From assembly GCA_030636255.1 (NCBI GenBank), contig DAOVXH010000108.1, positions 1 to 6,239 of the forward strand: DNA of 6,239 bases, in the 5' to 3' direction. A program made the translations under genes and the position numbers. The notes under the pieces were generated by a model. The model was given only the letters and a program-made list of their open reading frames with translations. It searched no databases and was not told the DNA's origin. Origin of the DNA: Methanomassiliicoccales archaeon (GTDB lineage Archaea > Thermoplasmatota > Thermoplasmata > SG8-5). The first letter of the stretch is position 1; every line of letters begins with the position of its first letter. Shown here piece by piece: positions 1 to 5,436 of this stretch.

Positions 1-156
1 ACAGTGTCAAAGCATCTTCGACATTCTTCAACCATGATAACCGAAAGGCATTATGCTAGAATGCGAGACAACAAAGCAAATCAGATAATTGACGATTTTT
101 GGAGCCAATCGTCATTTGCTGGAAAATCAGCCAGAAATACAAAAATCGCTGATTGA
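1..156 (+). CDS. Tyrosine recombinase/integrase, C-terminal fragment (partial at window start)
   Basis: Frame 1 is open from the first base to TGA at 154-156 and encodes 51 residues. The segment LRHSS followed by TERHYARM matches the end of the phage-integrase/XerC-D catalytic domain. There the His of an LGHSS-type motif sits ten residues before the nucleophilic Tyr, here His8 and Tyr18 (codon 52-54). The family cuts and rejoins DNA through a 3'-phosphotyrosine link, but the upstream Arg, Lys and HxxR residues lie outside the window, so activity cannot be judged. Arg replaces the usual Gly of LGHSS, a substitution I believe occurs in some family members. The tail after the Tyr (about 33 residues) is of ordinary length, so the gene appears to end naturally. 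It could be a chromosomal XerA-type resolvase or the integrase of an element lying to the left. The family call is fairly safe; the role is open. Confidence 0.72.
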   Translation, partial: TVSKHLRHSSTMITERHYARMRDNKANQIIDDFWSQSSFAGKSARNTKIAD

Positions 157-160
157 AGAA

Positions 161-217
161 TTAGCCAGATGTGTTTCCTTGGGTTACCGACGGGAGCATA
201 ATTCTTTATCTGGCTAA
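161..217. repeat. Perfect 10-bp inverted repeat just after the recombinase stop
   Basis: TTAGCCAGAT at 161-170 is exactly the reverse complement of 208-217, with a 37-nt spacer. It begins 5 nt after the recombinase stop codon. It could fold as a long-loop hairpin marking the transcript end, or be a paired protein-binding site. The spacer is too long for a classical recombinase core site with 6-8 bp between arms. No clear T-tract follows directly, although TTCTTTTTAG lies at 230-240. Confidence 0.45.
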
Positions 218-237
218 ATTTCAGAATTCATTCTTTT

Positions 238-257
238 TAGGAGTTATTTATAAAAAT
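238..257 (+). promoter_or_regulatory. Promoter-like module with strong TATA box
   Basis: A TAGGAGTT block at 238-245 runs into ATTTATAAAAATAAA, a good match to an archaeal TATA box centred near 250. It predicts a transcription start around 275-281. Nothing recognisable lies downstream: only a 23-codon ORF beginning at ATG 281, and structured DNA. The TAGGRGTT block recurs before two further TATA-like sequences at about 526 and 774. Confidence 0.4.
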
Positions 258-262
258 AAAAA

Positions 263-309
263 GGGCAGGGTTTTGGCATAATGCCTAGGTTGGAGAGAGA
301 ATCCTGCCC
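263..309. repeat. GC-rich 7-bp inverted repeat with nested hairpin
   Basis: GGGCAGG at 263-269 pairs with CCTGCCC at 303-309. Inside lies GGCATAATGCC (274-284), a near-perfect palindrome. On the minus strand the outer stem is followed immediately by TTTTTATTTTTAT (262-250), which gives the look of a terminator for a leftward transcript. On the plus strand it sits just downstream of the TATA box near 250. A tRNA was considered because the stem is seven base pairs, but 47 nt is too short and no D, anticodon or T arms fit. Confidence 0.4.
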
Positions 310-352
310 AAGTGGGGAAGAGTTTATCGTGATTGCGTATGAACACATGTAA
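281..352 (+). CDS. Possible 23-residue leaderless small ORF (speculative)
   Basis: ATG 281 opens a 23-codon frame ending at TAA 350-352 (MPRLERESCPSGEEFIVIAY, then EHM). The only support is position: the ATG lies about 30 nt after the centre of the strong TATA box near 250, close to the 26-28 nt spacing seen at the real leaderless genes here. It overlaps the GGGCAGG/CCTGCCC inverted repeat and ends in the AACACATG hairpin, which argues for structured RNA or chance. I do not recognise the peptide. Confidence 0.12.
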   Translation: MPRLERESCPSGEEFIVIAYEHM

Positions 353-363
353 TTGCATGTGTT
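342..363. repeat. Perfect 8-bp hairpin
   Basis: AACACATG (342-349) pairs exactly with CATGTGTT (356-363) around a 6-nt loop, TAATTG. It is the third of four inverted repeats between 161 and 421, and like the others it could be an RNA stem or a protein-binding palindrome. Confidence 0.45.
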
Positions 364-398
364 GGACAGCTAATTTGATAGTGTTGCTAGCCATGTTC

Positions 399-421
399 TG
401 AGACTATCATTATTAGTCTCA
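399..421. repeat. Perfect 8-bp hairpin
   Basis: TGAGACTA (399-406) pairs with TAGTCTCA (414-421) around a 7-nt loop. It is the last and most compact of the four inverted repeats after the recombinase. No T-tract follows on either strand, so it is not a typical terminator. Confidence 0.45.
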
Positions 422-515
422 CCATTGAGCCAGCTTCTGAGTATTTCATGATTCTGGTTCAAGGGGCTTTTGTCATATTCCCTGTGGTTCCTGTACATCA
501 TTTTACTCGCCGTCC

Positions 516-558
516 TAATATACTGTAGGGGTTTCACTATATATCAGTATTAAGAAAA
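516..558 (+). promoter_or_regulatory. Promoter-like repeat copy 1, with flanking inverted repeat
   Basis: TAGGGGTTTCAC is followed by TATATAT (centre about 540) and then an A-rich tract. About 26 of 35 positions (524-558) match a second copy at 772-806. The TATA-like core is flanked by imperfect inverted arms: CTAATATACTG at 515-525 and CAGTATTAAG at 545-554, differing by a TA insertion. It could be a promoter under an operator, or part of a repeated element. No gene clearly starts downstream. Confidence 0.3.
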
Positions 559-771
559 AAGTTGTGAAAAAAGGTGAAAAAAAGAAAAAGAGGAGAATTG
601 TAATATTGAATGTAATTATCTGATTGTCTGTACGCCTATGCTTCCGGCTCCACTGCAGCTACCGCATGATTGGCCATTATCTCCTACTCCTGTTCCATTG
701 CAACTCACACACGACCGGGTTTCTAGTACTGTTACTCTTTTAACCATATTTGCACCTCTGTTCTGTATTAG

Positions 772-806
772 CATAGGAGTTTCACATTATATCAGCATAT
801 TGAAAA
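772..806 (+). promoter_or_regulatory. Promoter-like repeat copy 2
   Basis: It shares the order TAGGRGTTTCAC, TATA-like core, TATCAG, GAAAA with the copy at 524-558. Its TATA-like core (ATTATAT, about 786-792) would predict a start near 812-818. A short frame opens at ATG 812, but it closes at 868 and looks spurious. The module lies about 100 nt upstream of the elongation-factor-like gene and could be a distal promoter or regulatory site for it. Confidence 0.28.
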
Positions 807-861
807 TTAATATGAAATCATGTGAAAACTACAATACTAAAAAGTTATTGCATGGAACCTT

Positions 862-869
862 TTTATAAT
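862..869 (+). promoter_or_regulatory. TATA box for the elongation-factor-like gene
   Basis: TTTATAAT is centred about 25-26 nt upstream of ATG 891, the spacing expected between an archaeal TATA box and the transcription start. No Shine-Dalgarno sequence precedes the ATG, so transcript and protein probably begin at the same base. This decides the start against GTG 822 and ATG 852, which lie upstream of or on the box. Confidence 0.55.
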
Positions 870-890
870 TGCTCCATCTCCCCGGCTTTC

Positions 891-1841
891 ATGGAAACCA
901 CTATGCTTTGTGTGTTGAACTCCGAGGAACTGGCATCCAGTCTTGGAAAGAAGGGAACAGAGAGCGATATTACTCTGTACAATCACAAGAAGGGTGAAGC
1001 ATCCCTGGCAGTGGCAGTTCCAACAAGATACCCAGATAGATTACCTCCTCTTTTATTTTCATTGTATCTGGGCAATGAGGTCATCCTGGTCATAGACCGG
1101 CTGGACAAGGAGATTGGCGAGATGATGGTTGCCTGCGATGTCATGGGCAAAAATGGTAAGATAATACTTGAGAATTATATTCAACCAGACCAGATCAAGC
1201 CTATAATCAAGGACACAAATCTTGATAACTGGCCTATTCAAGAGGGAATAGGCGATTCCAATATCATGCGGGAAGAATTCATGGAACAAAAACCAGTGCC
1301 CAGGGATGGCCCCACAAAAATTAGTGTAGACCATTCATTTGCTGTCAAAGGTCTTGGCACAGTCAGCCTGGGAATAGTTGACCAGGGCATTGTAAAGAAA
1401 CATCAGGAAGTTGTAATCTTGCCGTCAGGAAAGAAAACAATAGTCCGGTCAATTCAGATGCATGATGATGATGTAAATGAGGCAGGTTCTGGCTCCAGGG
1501 TGGGACTGGCATTGAAAAATGTCGAGCCGGACGATGTTGGCCGGGGCTGCGTTCTTACTGAAGCTGGAAATCTTTCTGTGGCAGATGAGCTTAATTTGAA
1601 TATCCAGATAAGCAAGTTCTGGCGCGATACTCTGAAGGATGGCGTGGTCATTCATATTGCGTCGGGAATGCAGTTTGTTCCTGGTACTGTCTCCATGGAT
1701 GGTGAACTGAAGGCTGGAGATTCTGGAAATATTCATGTAAAGCTGGACGGTCAGATGGTTCTTGATAAATCAGATGCTATTATTGTTAACTGGCTGGATT
1801 CCACAGGCCCAAGAATACTTGGAAATGCAACACTCCAATAA
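891..1841 (+). CDS. EF-1alpha/SelB-like protein with degenerate GTPase domain (EF-Tu domain II family)
   Basis: The product has 316 residues from ATG 891. Residues about 145-225 form a clear EF-Tu-type domain II beta-barrel: DHSFAVKGLGTVSLGIVDQG, then GSRVGLALKN and DDVGRGCVL, closest in feel to archaeal SelB. Residues about 230-316 look like the following beta-barrel (domain III). The N-terminal 135 residues correspond to a G domain but show no P-loop (GxxxxGK[ST]), no DxxG and no NKxD. They start directly with LGKKGTESDIT, the area of switch I in true GTPases, and keep a core strand VILVID. Such GTPase-less elongation-factor relatives occur in archaea, with no function I can name with confidence. 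By its fold it may bind RNA, tRNA or the ribosome. It is cytosolic and seems to have its own TATA box. ATG 903 (MLCVLNSEEL) is a possible alternative start, because recognisable similarity begins there. Confidence 0.8.
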   Translation: METTMLCVLNSEELASSLGKKGTESDITLYNHKKGEASLAVAVPTRYPDRLPPLLFSLYLGNEVILVIDRLDKEIGEMMVACDVMGKNGKIILENYIQPDQIKPIIKDTNLDNWPIQEGIGDSNIMREEFMEQKPVPRDGPTKISVDHSFAVKGLGTVSLGIVDQGIVKKHQEVVILPSGKKTIVRSIQMHDDDVNEAGSGSRVGLALKNVEPDDVGRGCVLTEAGNLSVADELNLNIQISKFWRDTLKDGVVIHIASGMQFVPGTVSMDGELKAGDSGNIHVKLDGQMVLDKSDAIIVNWLDSTGPRILGNATLQ

Positions 1842-1878
1842 TTTTGATGTATGCGTGGTGAACATTTCTGTAATCATC

Positions 1879-1886
1879 AATAAATA
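1879..1886 (+). promoter_or_regulatory. TATA box for the ABC transporter operon
   Basis: AATAAATA lies in the 59-nt gap after the elongation-factor-like gene and is centred about 27 nt upstream of ATG 1910. With no Shine-Dalgarno sequence, it suggests a leaderless start at 1910 rather than at GTG 1901, only about 18 nt away. The exporter genes therefore likely have their own promoter. Confidence 0.5.
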
Positions 1887-1909
1887 ACTAAATCACAATA
1901 GTGCTTAGT

Positions 1910-2659
1910 ATGCTAGAGGTCCGAAACCTTGTAAAAACATTCGGCGATGTCAGAGCTGTTGACGATATCAGTTTTTCCACTGGCCAGGGCGAGATATTTG
2001 GCATGCTTGGTTCAAATGGCGCCGGAAAGACAACCACAATGAAGGTCCTTGCATGTCTTCTGAAGCCCACCGGCGGAACTGCCCTGGTGGACAATCTGGA
2101 TGTTATGAAAAATCCACTGGAGGTCAAGGGTAAAATTGGCTATCTTCCTGAGATGCCTGCACTTTTTGAAAAATTAACTGGCAGGGAGTTCATGGCAATG
2201 ATGGGCACCCTTCGAGGCATTGGAAATGATGTTCTTGAAAATCGTGTGGACCAGTACACCAAAATTCTGGAGTTTGATGATTTTCTGGACCTGGAAATTG
2301 GTACATATTCCAAGGGCATGAGACAGCGTATCGCCTTTGCTTCAAGCGTGCTTCACGAACCTCCCATCCTGATACTGGACGAGCCAACCAGCGGCCTGGA
2401 CCCAAGGTATGCGAAGATTGTTAAAGGCTGGATAAGAAATTATGCTGCTTCCGGGAAAACCGTCTTCATGAGCACCCATGTCACCGAAATAGCAGACGAT
2501 CTTTGCAGCCGGGTGGCGATAATTCACAAGGGTAAGATTGTTGGTCTGGATACACCCTCTGAGCTTAAAAATAAGCTCCAGGTCAATACACTTGAGGATG
2601 TTTTTGTGGCACTTGTGGAAGGCAGAGCTGCCTTCGGGCCATTAACCGGAGGCAAATGA
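1910..2659 (+). CDS. ABC transporter ATP-binding protein (ABC-2 export type)
   Basis: This 249-residue protein is a complete nucleotide-binding subunit of usual length. Visible motifs in order are Walker A GSNGAGKTT (34-42), the Q-loop region IGYLPEMPALFEKLT (76-90), signature YSKGMRQRIAFA (133-144), Walker B ILILDEPTSGLDP (153-165) and the switch His in STHVTE (His190). The C-terminus NTLEDVFVALVEG is typical of ABC-2 ATPases. Glu sits where many ABC proteins have the Q-loop Gln, and Tyr-Ser-Lys-Gly-Met replaces LSGGQ; both are common in this subfamily. It binds and hydrolyses ATP on the inner face of the membrane to drive the permease encoded 3 nt downstream. The substrate cannot be deduced. 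ATG 1910 was chosen over GTG 1901 because of the TATA spacing and because MLEVRNLVKTF is the standard N-terminus. Confidence 0.93.
   Translation: MLEVRNLVKTFGDVRAVDDISFSTGQGEIFGMLGSNGAGKTTTMKVLACLLKPTGGTALVDNLDVMKNPLEVKGKIGYLPEMPALFEKLTGREFMAMMGTLRGIGNDVLENRVDQYTKILEFDDFLDLEIGTYSKGMRQRIAFASSVLHEPPILILDEPTSGLDPRYAKIVKGWIRNYAASGKTVFMSTHVTEIADDLCSRVAIIHKGKIVGLDTPSELKNKLQVNTLEDVFVALVEGRAAFGPLTGGK
2648..2652 (+). promoter_or_regulatory. Shine-Dalgarno sequence for the permease
   Basis: GGAGG lies inside the last codons of the ATPase gene, 10 nt before ATG 2663. The three-base gap between stop and start plus this site indicates translation from the same mRNA. It contrasts with the leaderless first gene of the pair. 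Confidence 0.6.
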
Positions 2660-2662
2660 GCC

Positions 2663-4165
2663 ATGCTACCTGTGGCTCTTGAAATATTCTCGGCCGACGT
2701 TCTTGGCGGTTACAGGAACATGCTAAAACGATTGAACAAGAGTAAGCTGTACACAATATGGTCTCTCACTGTCATGCTGGTGGCATTCTTTGCTGTTGAC
2801 GGCATTATTGCATTTATCAATCGTTCTGATGAAATAGTTGACTTTCCACTGGATTTGAATGATGTGCTGTTCCTATTTTTCCTGGTGCTCATGGGAAAGT
2901 CCATTCTGGACATTTATCATTACCTGGTTGAAAGGCCTGCCAGTGTCTTTTTGCTGGTTCAACCATCAAGGCATATTAATGTTGTTCTTGGAAAACTCCT
3001 GACAACAATGGTGTTCAACCTGGCTCTTTTGGCCTTTGGTCTGGGAATGCTCACTGCAATGACCTTTGTGCATCCGTTTTTGTATTTTGTTATACCCCCG
3101 TCCATAGTTGTTAACCTCATTCTGCTGACCCTTCTGGCCTCAATTGTTGGTTTTACATATTCCATTCTCAGTGGATTGAAAAGCTGGCCAAGAAAATTAC
3201 TGGGAGCGGCACTGTTCAGCCCGGTTATATCATCAATTTACATGGTAATGAACCAACTTAGAATCGGCGGCTGGGAGCTGACAAATTATTTAGTAATTAT
3301 TTTGCTGATTTCCCTGATTGGCATCCCAATCTCATCCTATTTCCTGCTGGAGAGCTGGAACAATATGACAAGGTCCAAGGCCACCTATCATTATATTAAA
3401 AGAAAAACAGGCAAGACCTTCATGGCATCTCAGATTAAGAAATATTTCGGGCCAGCTACTCTAATAGTCTATGACAGGGAAGTCCGAACCCTGCTCCGCC
3501 GACGTGAAGGGGTTGGAAATGCAATAACACTTGCAGGATTGCTGATATTTGCCATATACTTCTACAATGAATTCAAGAATTTTTTAGATTTTCCTGGCTT
3601 TTTCATCCAATACATACCAATACTGGTTGTGGGCCTGACACTTTACCTGGCCATAGTCTCTCTGGGACTTATCCCTGCCCTTGGGGCCATCAGCCGCGAC
3701 GGCAAAAGCTCCTGGATACTCAAGACAGCGCCAGTTACAGAGAATGAAATAATTCACGGAAAGATGTTGGCAGTTATGCTGATGCTGCCTTTTATTGTTC
3801 TTTTTGTGGCCATACCAATACCTCTAATTTCCGGGCTTAATCCAATCAGCATTTTGTTCACCTCAATAGGGGCTATAACCATGTTCTTTACAGCCACTGG
3901 AATCGGAATCTGGCACGGCACCAGAAGTCCCAATTTTGACGAATCATCTGGAAATGCTCCGGATGTCATGACAATGTACACCTTCATGCTGATTGTTCTG
4001 TTCCTGTCCTGCTTCTTACTAATTCCACCGCTGGCAATTGCCTTTCAGGACAAATTTTTAGGATTAATGATGCTTATTATTTCATGGGACATCTCTCTGG
4101 CAATCCTTTACTTCGGAACAAGGGGTGCGTCAAAGGCACTGAGAAAGCTGGAACTATCATTGTAA
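2663..4165 (+). CDS. ABC-2 type transporter permease with two fused homologous halves
   Basis: This 500-residue integral membrane protein has about twelve hydrophobic segments. Six lie at roughly 32-53, 66-88, 111-133, 138-168, 180-196 and 208-229. Six more lie at about 285-301, 312-336, 365-392, 395-417, 436-460 and 465-484. A charged linker (about 232-284, including DREVRTLLRRREGVGNA) separates them. Each half carries a similar cytoplasmic stretch: RPASVFLLVQPSRHINVVLG (91-110), and GKSSWILKTAPVTENEIIHG (347-366) preceded by AISRD. The second is the xREGKSxWLLKxxPVxxxxxxxGK feature of large ABC-2 exporters. One polypeptide thus likely supplies both membrane halves for two copies of the upstream ATPase. 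It is probably an exporter or lipid/antibiotic-type efflux system, but nothing indicates the substrate. The start at ATG 2663 follows GGAGG and keeps a 3-nt gap to the ATPase stop. Confidence 0.88.
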   Translation: MLPVALEIFSADVLGGYRNMLKRLNKSKLYTIWSLTVMLVAFFAVDGIIAFINRSDEIVDFPLDLNDVLFLFFLVLMGKSILDIYHYLVERPASVFLLVQPSRHINVVLGKLLTTMVFNLALLAFGLGMLTAMTFVHPFLYFVIPPSIVVNLILLTLLASIVGFTYSILSGLKSWPRKLLGAALFSPVISSIYMVMNQLRIGGWELTNYLVIILLISLIGIPISSYFLLESWNNMTRSKATYHYIKRKTGKTFMASQIKKYFGPATLIVYDREVRTLLRRREGVGNAITLAGLLIFAIYFYNEFKNFLDFPGFFIQYIPILVVGLTLYLAIVSLGLIPALGAISRDGKSSWILKTAPVTENEIIHGKMLAVMLMLPFIVLFVAIPIPLISGLNPISILFTSIGAITMFFTATGIGIWHGTRSPNFDESSGNAPDVMTMYTFMLIVLFLSCFLLIPPLAIAFQDKFLGLMMLIISWDISLAILYFGTRGASKALRKLELSL

Positions 4166-4167
4166 GG

Positions 4168-4175
4168 TTTATTTA
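4168..4175 (+). promoter_or_regulatory. TATA box for the DUF362-ferredoxin gene
   Basis: TTTATTTA starts 2 nt after the permease stop and is centred about 27 nt upstream of ATG 4199. There is no Shine-Dalgarno sequence. It supports a separate leaderless transcript and favours 4199 over ATG 4190 as the first codon. Readthrough from the exporter genes is still possible, as no terminator lies in the gap. Confidence 0.45.
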
Positions 4176-4198
4176 GGCGAATTAACATTATGGACAAC

Positions 4199-5305
4199 AT
4201 GACCCGGCCAATTGTTTCAATCTCTCTTTGCGAGGAATATGAAATCCAACAGGTGAGAAAAGCCGTAGCAGAGGCAATGGAGCATCTCGGAGGCATGGGA
4301 AATTTTGTAAAGCCTGGAGATAAGGTTCTGCTGAAAGTTAATTTACTGTTTCCAAGCAAGCCAGATGAGGTTGTTACATCTCACCCAACAGTTGTCAAGG
4401 CACTTATCGAGTTAATTGAAAAGGCCGGAGGGAAGGTCATTGTCGGTGACAGTCCGGGGTTGGCATTCACAAAGTCCCGGCTGGAAAAAACATATCAAAA
4501 ATGCCAGATGGACAAGGCCATTGAAGGAACTGGAGCAGAACTAAACTGGAACGTGGAAAGTGCCAGAGTATCTAATCCTGACGGCAAGCTACTCAAATCC
4601 CTGGAAGTTATTCAGATAATAGAGCAGGTGGACAAGGTCATCACAGTTCCGAAATTAAAGACACACACATTCACAACCTTCACCGGAGGCACAAAAATCC
4701 TTTATGGTGTAATACCGGGCCTCACAAAGGCAGCCTATCATGCCAAGTTACCTGACCCGAAGGATTTTTCAGACATGCTTCTGGACATCCAGGTCTATGT
4801 CAAACCTACTCTGACATTCATGGACGGAGTCATCGGAATGGAGGGAAAAGGCCCCTCTGGTGGAGAAGCAAAGAAAGCTGGAGCATTCATTGCCAGCACA
4901 GACCCTGTGGCACTTGATATTGTGGCCTGCAATATGATAAAGTTGGACCCGAAGACCGTTCCAACAATATCCAATGCAGTGGAAAGGAAAATGACCACTG
5001 GCAAGGTCGAGGACATAGAAATTCGGGGAACTAGCCTGGAAAATTTTTCAGACCTAAAATTCAAGCTAGCCATGAAGAAAGACATGCCTATTCCAAGATT
5101 TATTCTGAACTTTATTGGCAATAGATTCACAAAAAAACCAGTCCCAGATAAAAACAAGTGCATCGGCTGCGGAATCTGCGCCACAGCCTGCCCCAAACAC
5201 TGCATCCAGATTGCTGATAAGTTGGCGAAAATTAACTATAAGGAATGCATAAGGTGCTATTGCTGCCATGAGCTGTGCCCAGAGAGGGCCATCGAACTGA
5301 AATGA
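4199..5305 (+). CDS. DUF362 domain protein with C-terminal two-cluster ferredoxin domain
   Basis: The product has 368 residues from ATG 4199 (371 if ATG 4190 is used). The DUF362 part (about 3-300) shows its usual blocks: LLKVNLLFP (44-52), VTSHPTVVKALIELIEKAGG, GDSPG (83-87), VPKLKTHTFTTFTGGTKILYG (150-170), DGVIGMEGKGPSGG (209-222) and STDPVALD (233-240). The C-terminus carries two CxxCxxCxxxCP motifs, at 321-332 (CIGCGICATACP) and 350-361 (CIRCYCCHELCP). These should bind two [4Fe-4S] clusters; the second motif has one additional Cys. DUF362-ferredoxin proteins are widespread in anaerobic archaea and bacteria. Electron transfer is expected but the reaction is unknown to me. There is no signal peptide, so it is probably cytosolic. 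A link to the exporter is suggested only by proximity. The start choice rests on TATA spacing. Confidence 0.9.
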   Translation: MTRPIVSISLCEEYEIQQVRKAVAEAMEHLGGMGNFVKPGDKVLLKVNLLFPSKPDEVVTSHPTVVKALIELIEKAGGKVIVGDSPGLAFTKSRLEKTYQKCQMDKAIEGTGAELNWNVESARVSNPDGKLLKSLEVIQIIEQVDKVITVPKLKTHTFTTFTGGTKILYGVIPGLTKAAYHAKLPDPKDFSDMLLDIQVYVKPTLTFMDGVIGMEGKGPSGGEAKKAGAFIASTDPVALDIVACNMIKLDPKTVPTISNAVERKMTTGKVEDIEIRGTSLENFSDLKFKLAMKKDMPIPRFILNFIGNRFTKKPVPDKNKCIGCGICATACPKHCIQIADKLAKINYKECIRCYCCHELCPERAIELK

Positions 5306-5370
5306 GAAAACACTATAGTTTTCATATAAATAATATTGAACTCCAGTTCGTCGGAGTTTAATAATATTTA
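5306..5370. terminator. Two consecutive hairpins after the DUF362 stop
   Basis: GAAAAC (5306-5311) pairs with GTTTTC (5318-5323) directly after the stop codon. A much longer stem then pairs 5327-5344 with 5353-5370: 18 positions with one A/A mismatch, one G-T pair and an 8-nt loop AGTTCGTC. The GC-containing top (AACTCC/GGAGTT) sits on an AT-rich base. Such a stem may end or protect the DUF362 transcript, and T/A-rich DNA follows both sides. There is no clean run of T, so the terminator reading is tentative. It could instead belong to the structured block that follows. Confidence 0.4.
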
Positions 5371-5436
5371 CTGAACATGTTTCGCCTGAATGCCGCAACC
5401 TTTAGGTTTGTGGATGAAAGGCGAAAATAGTTCAGT
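5370..5436 (+). repeat. Long stem-loop with CTTTAG apex, IS200/IS605-end-like
   Basis: Three stacked stems form one 67-nt hairpin. ACTGAAC (5370-5376) pairs with 5430-5436. TTTCGCCT (5380-5387) pairs with AGGCGAAA (5419-5426). The apical arm CCGCAACC (5393-5400) pairs with GGTTTGTGG (5405-5413) with one bulge and one wobble. The top reads GAATGCCGCAACCTTTAGGT, then TTGTGGATG. That is the GAAT-stem-CTTTAG-stem-GATG layout known from right ends and omega-RNA scaffolds of IS200/IS605-family elements. No transposase or TnpB gene precedes it. It could be one end of a small non-autonomous element, a relic, or an unrelated structured RNA. Confidence 0.45.

Larger units (their letters stand above)
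422..860. other. Gene-poor AT-rich stretch with no convincing CDS
   Basis: Only weak signals are visible. Frame 391-528 is open for 45 codons without an early start (an ATG at 448 gives 26 residues with a hydrophobic core, MILVQGAFVIFPVV). It could be the decayed tail of a gene. A purine-rich, A-dominated tract runs from 551 to 597 and contains GAGGAG, but the codons after it reach a stop at once (ATG-TAA at 610-615). A 76-codon frame at 638-868 is compositionally odd, runs through two promoter-like sequences and resembles no family I know. I read the stretch as intergenic or decayed DNA. Confidence 0.5.

Noticed and set aside
89..114. 8-bp inverted repeat TGACGATT/AATCGTCA inside the recombinase fragment
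   Set aside because: It lies in conserved coding sequence, where the bases are explained by the protein; kept only as a coincidence.
263..309. tRNA-like 7-bp acceptor stem
   Set aside because: Only 47 nt in total, with no D, anticodon or T arm that folds; read as a hairpin or terminator instead.
638..868. 76-codon + strand frame with a weak 45-nt (15-residue) internal repeat, PxPLQLxHD
   Set aside because: It runs through two promoter-like sequences, has no start signal, resembles no known family, and the repeat is only about two-thirds identical over 27 nt.
822..890. N-terminal extension of the elongation-factor-like gene from GTG 822
   Set aside because: The added residues (MKTTILKSYCMEPFYNCS) include the TATA box in their codons and match nothing in the family; ATG 891 fits the promoter spacing.
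4795..5205. 136-codon minus-strand frame within the DUF362 gene, and similar minus-strand frames across the other genes
   Set aside because: They are shadows of well-supported genes on the opposite strand and show no family motifs.
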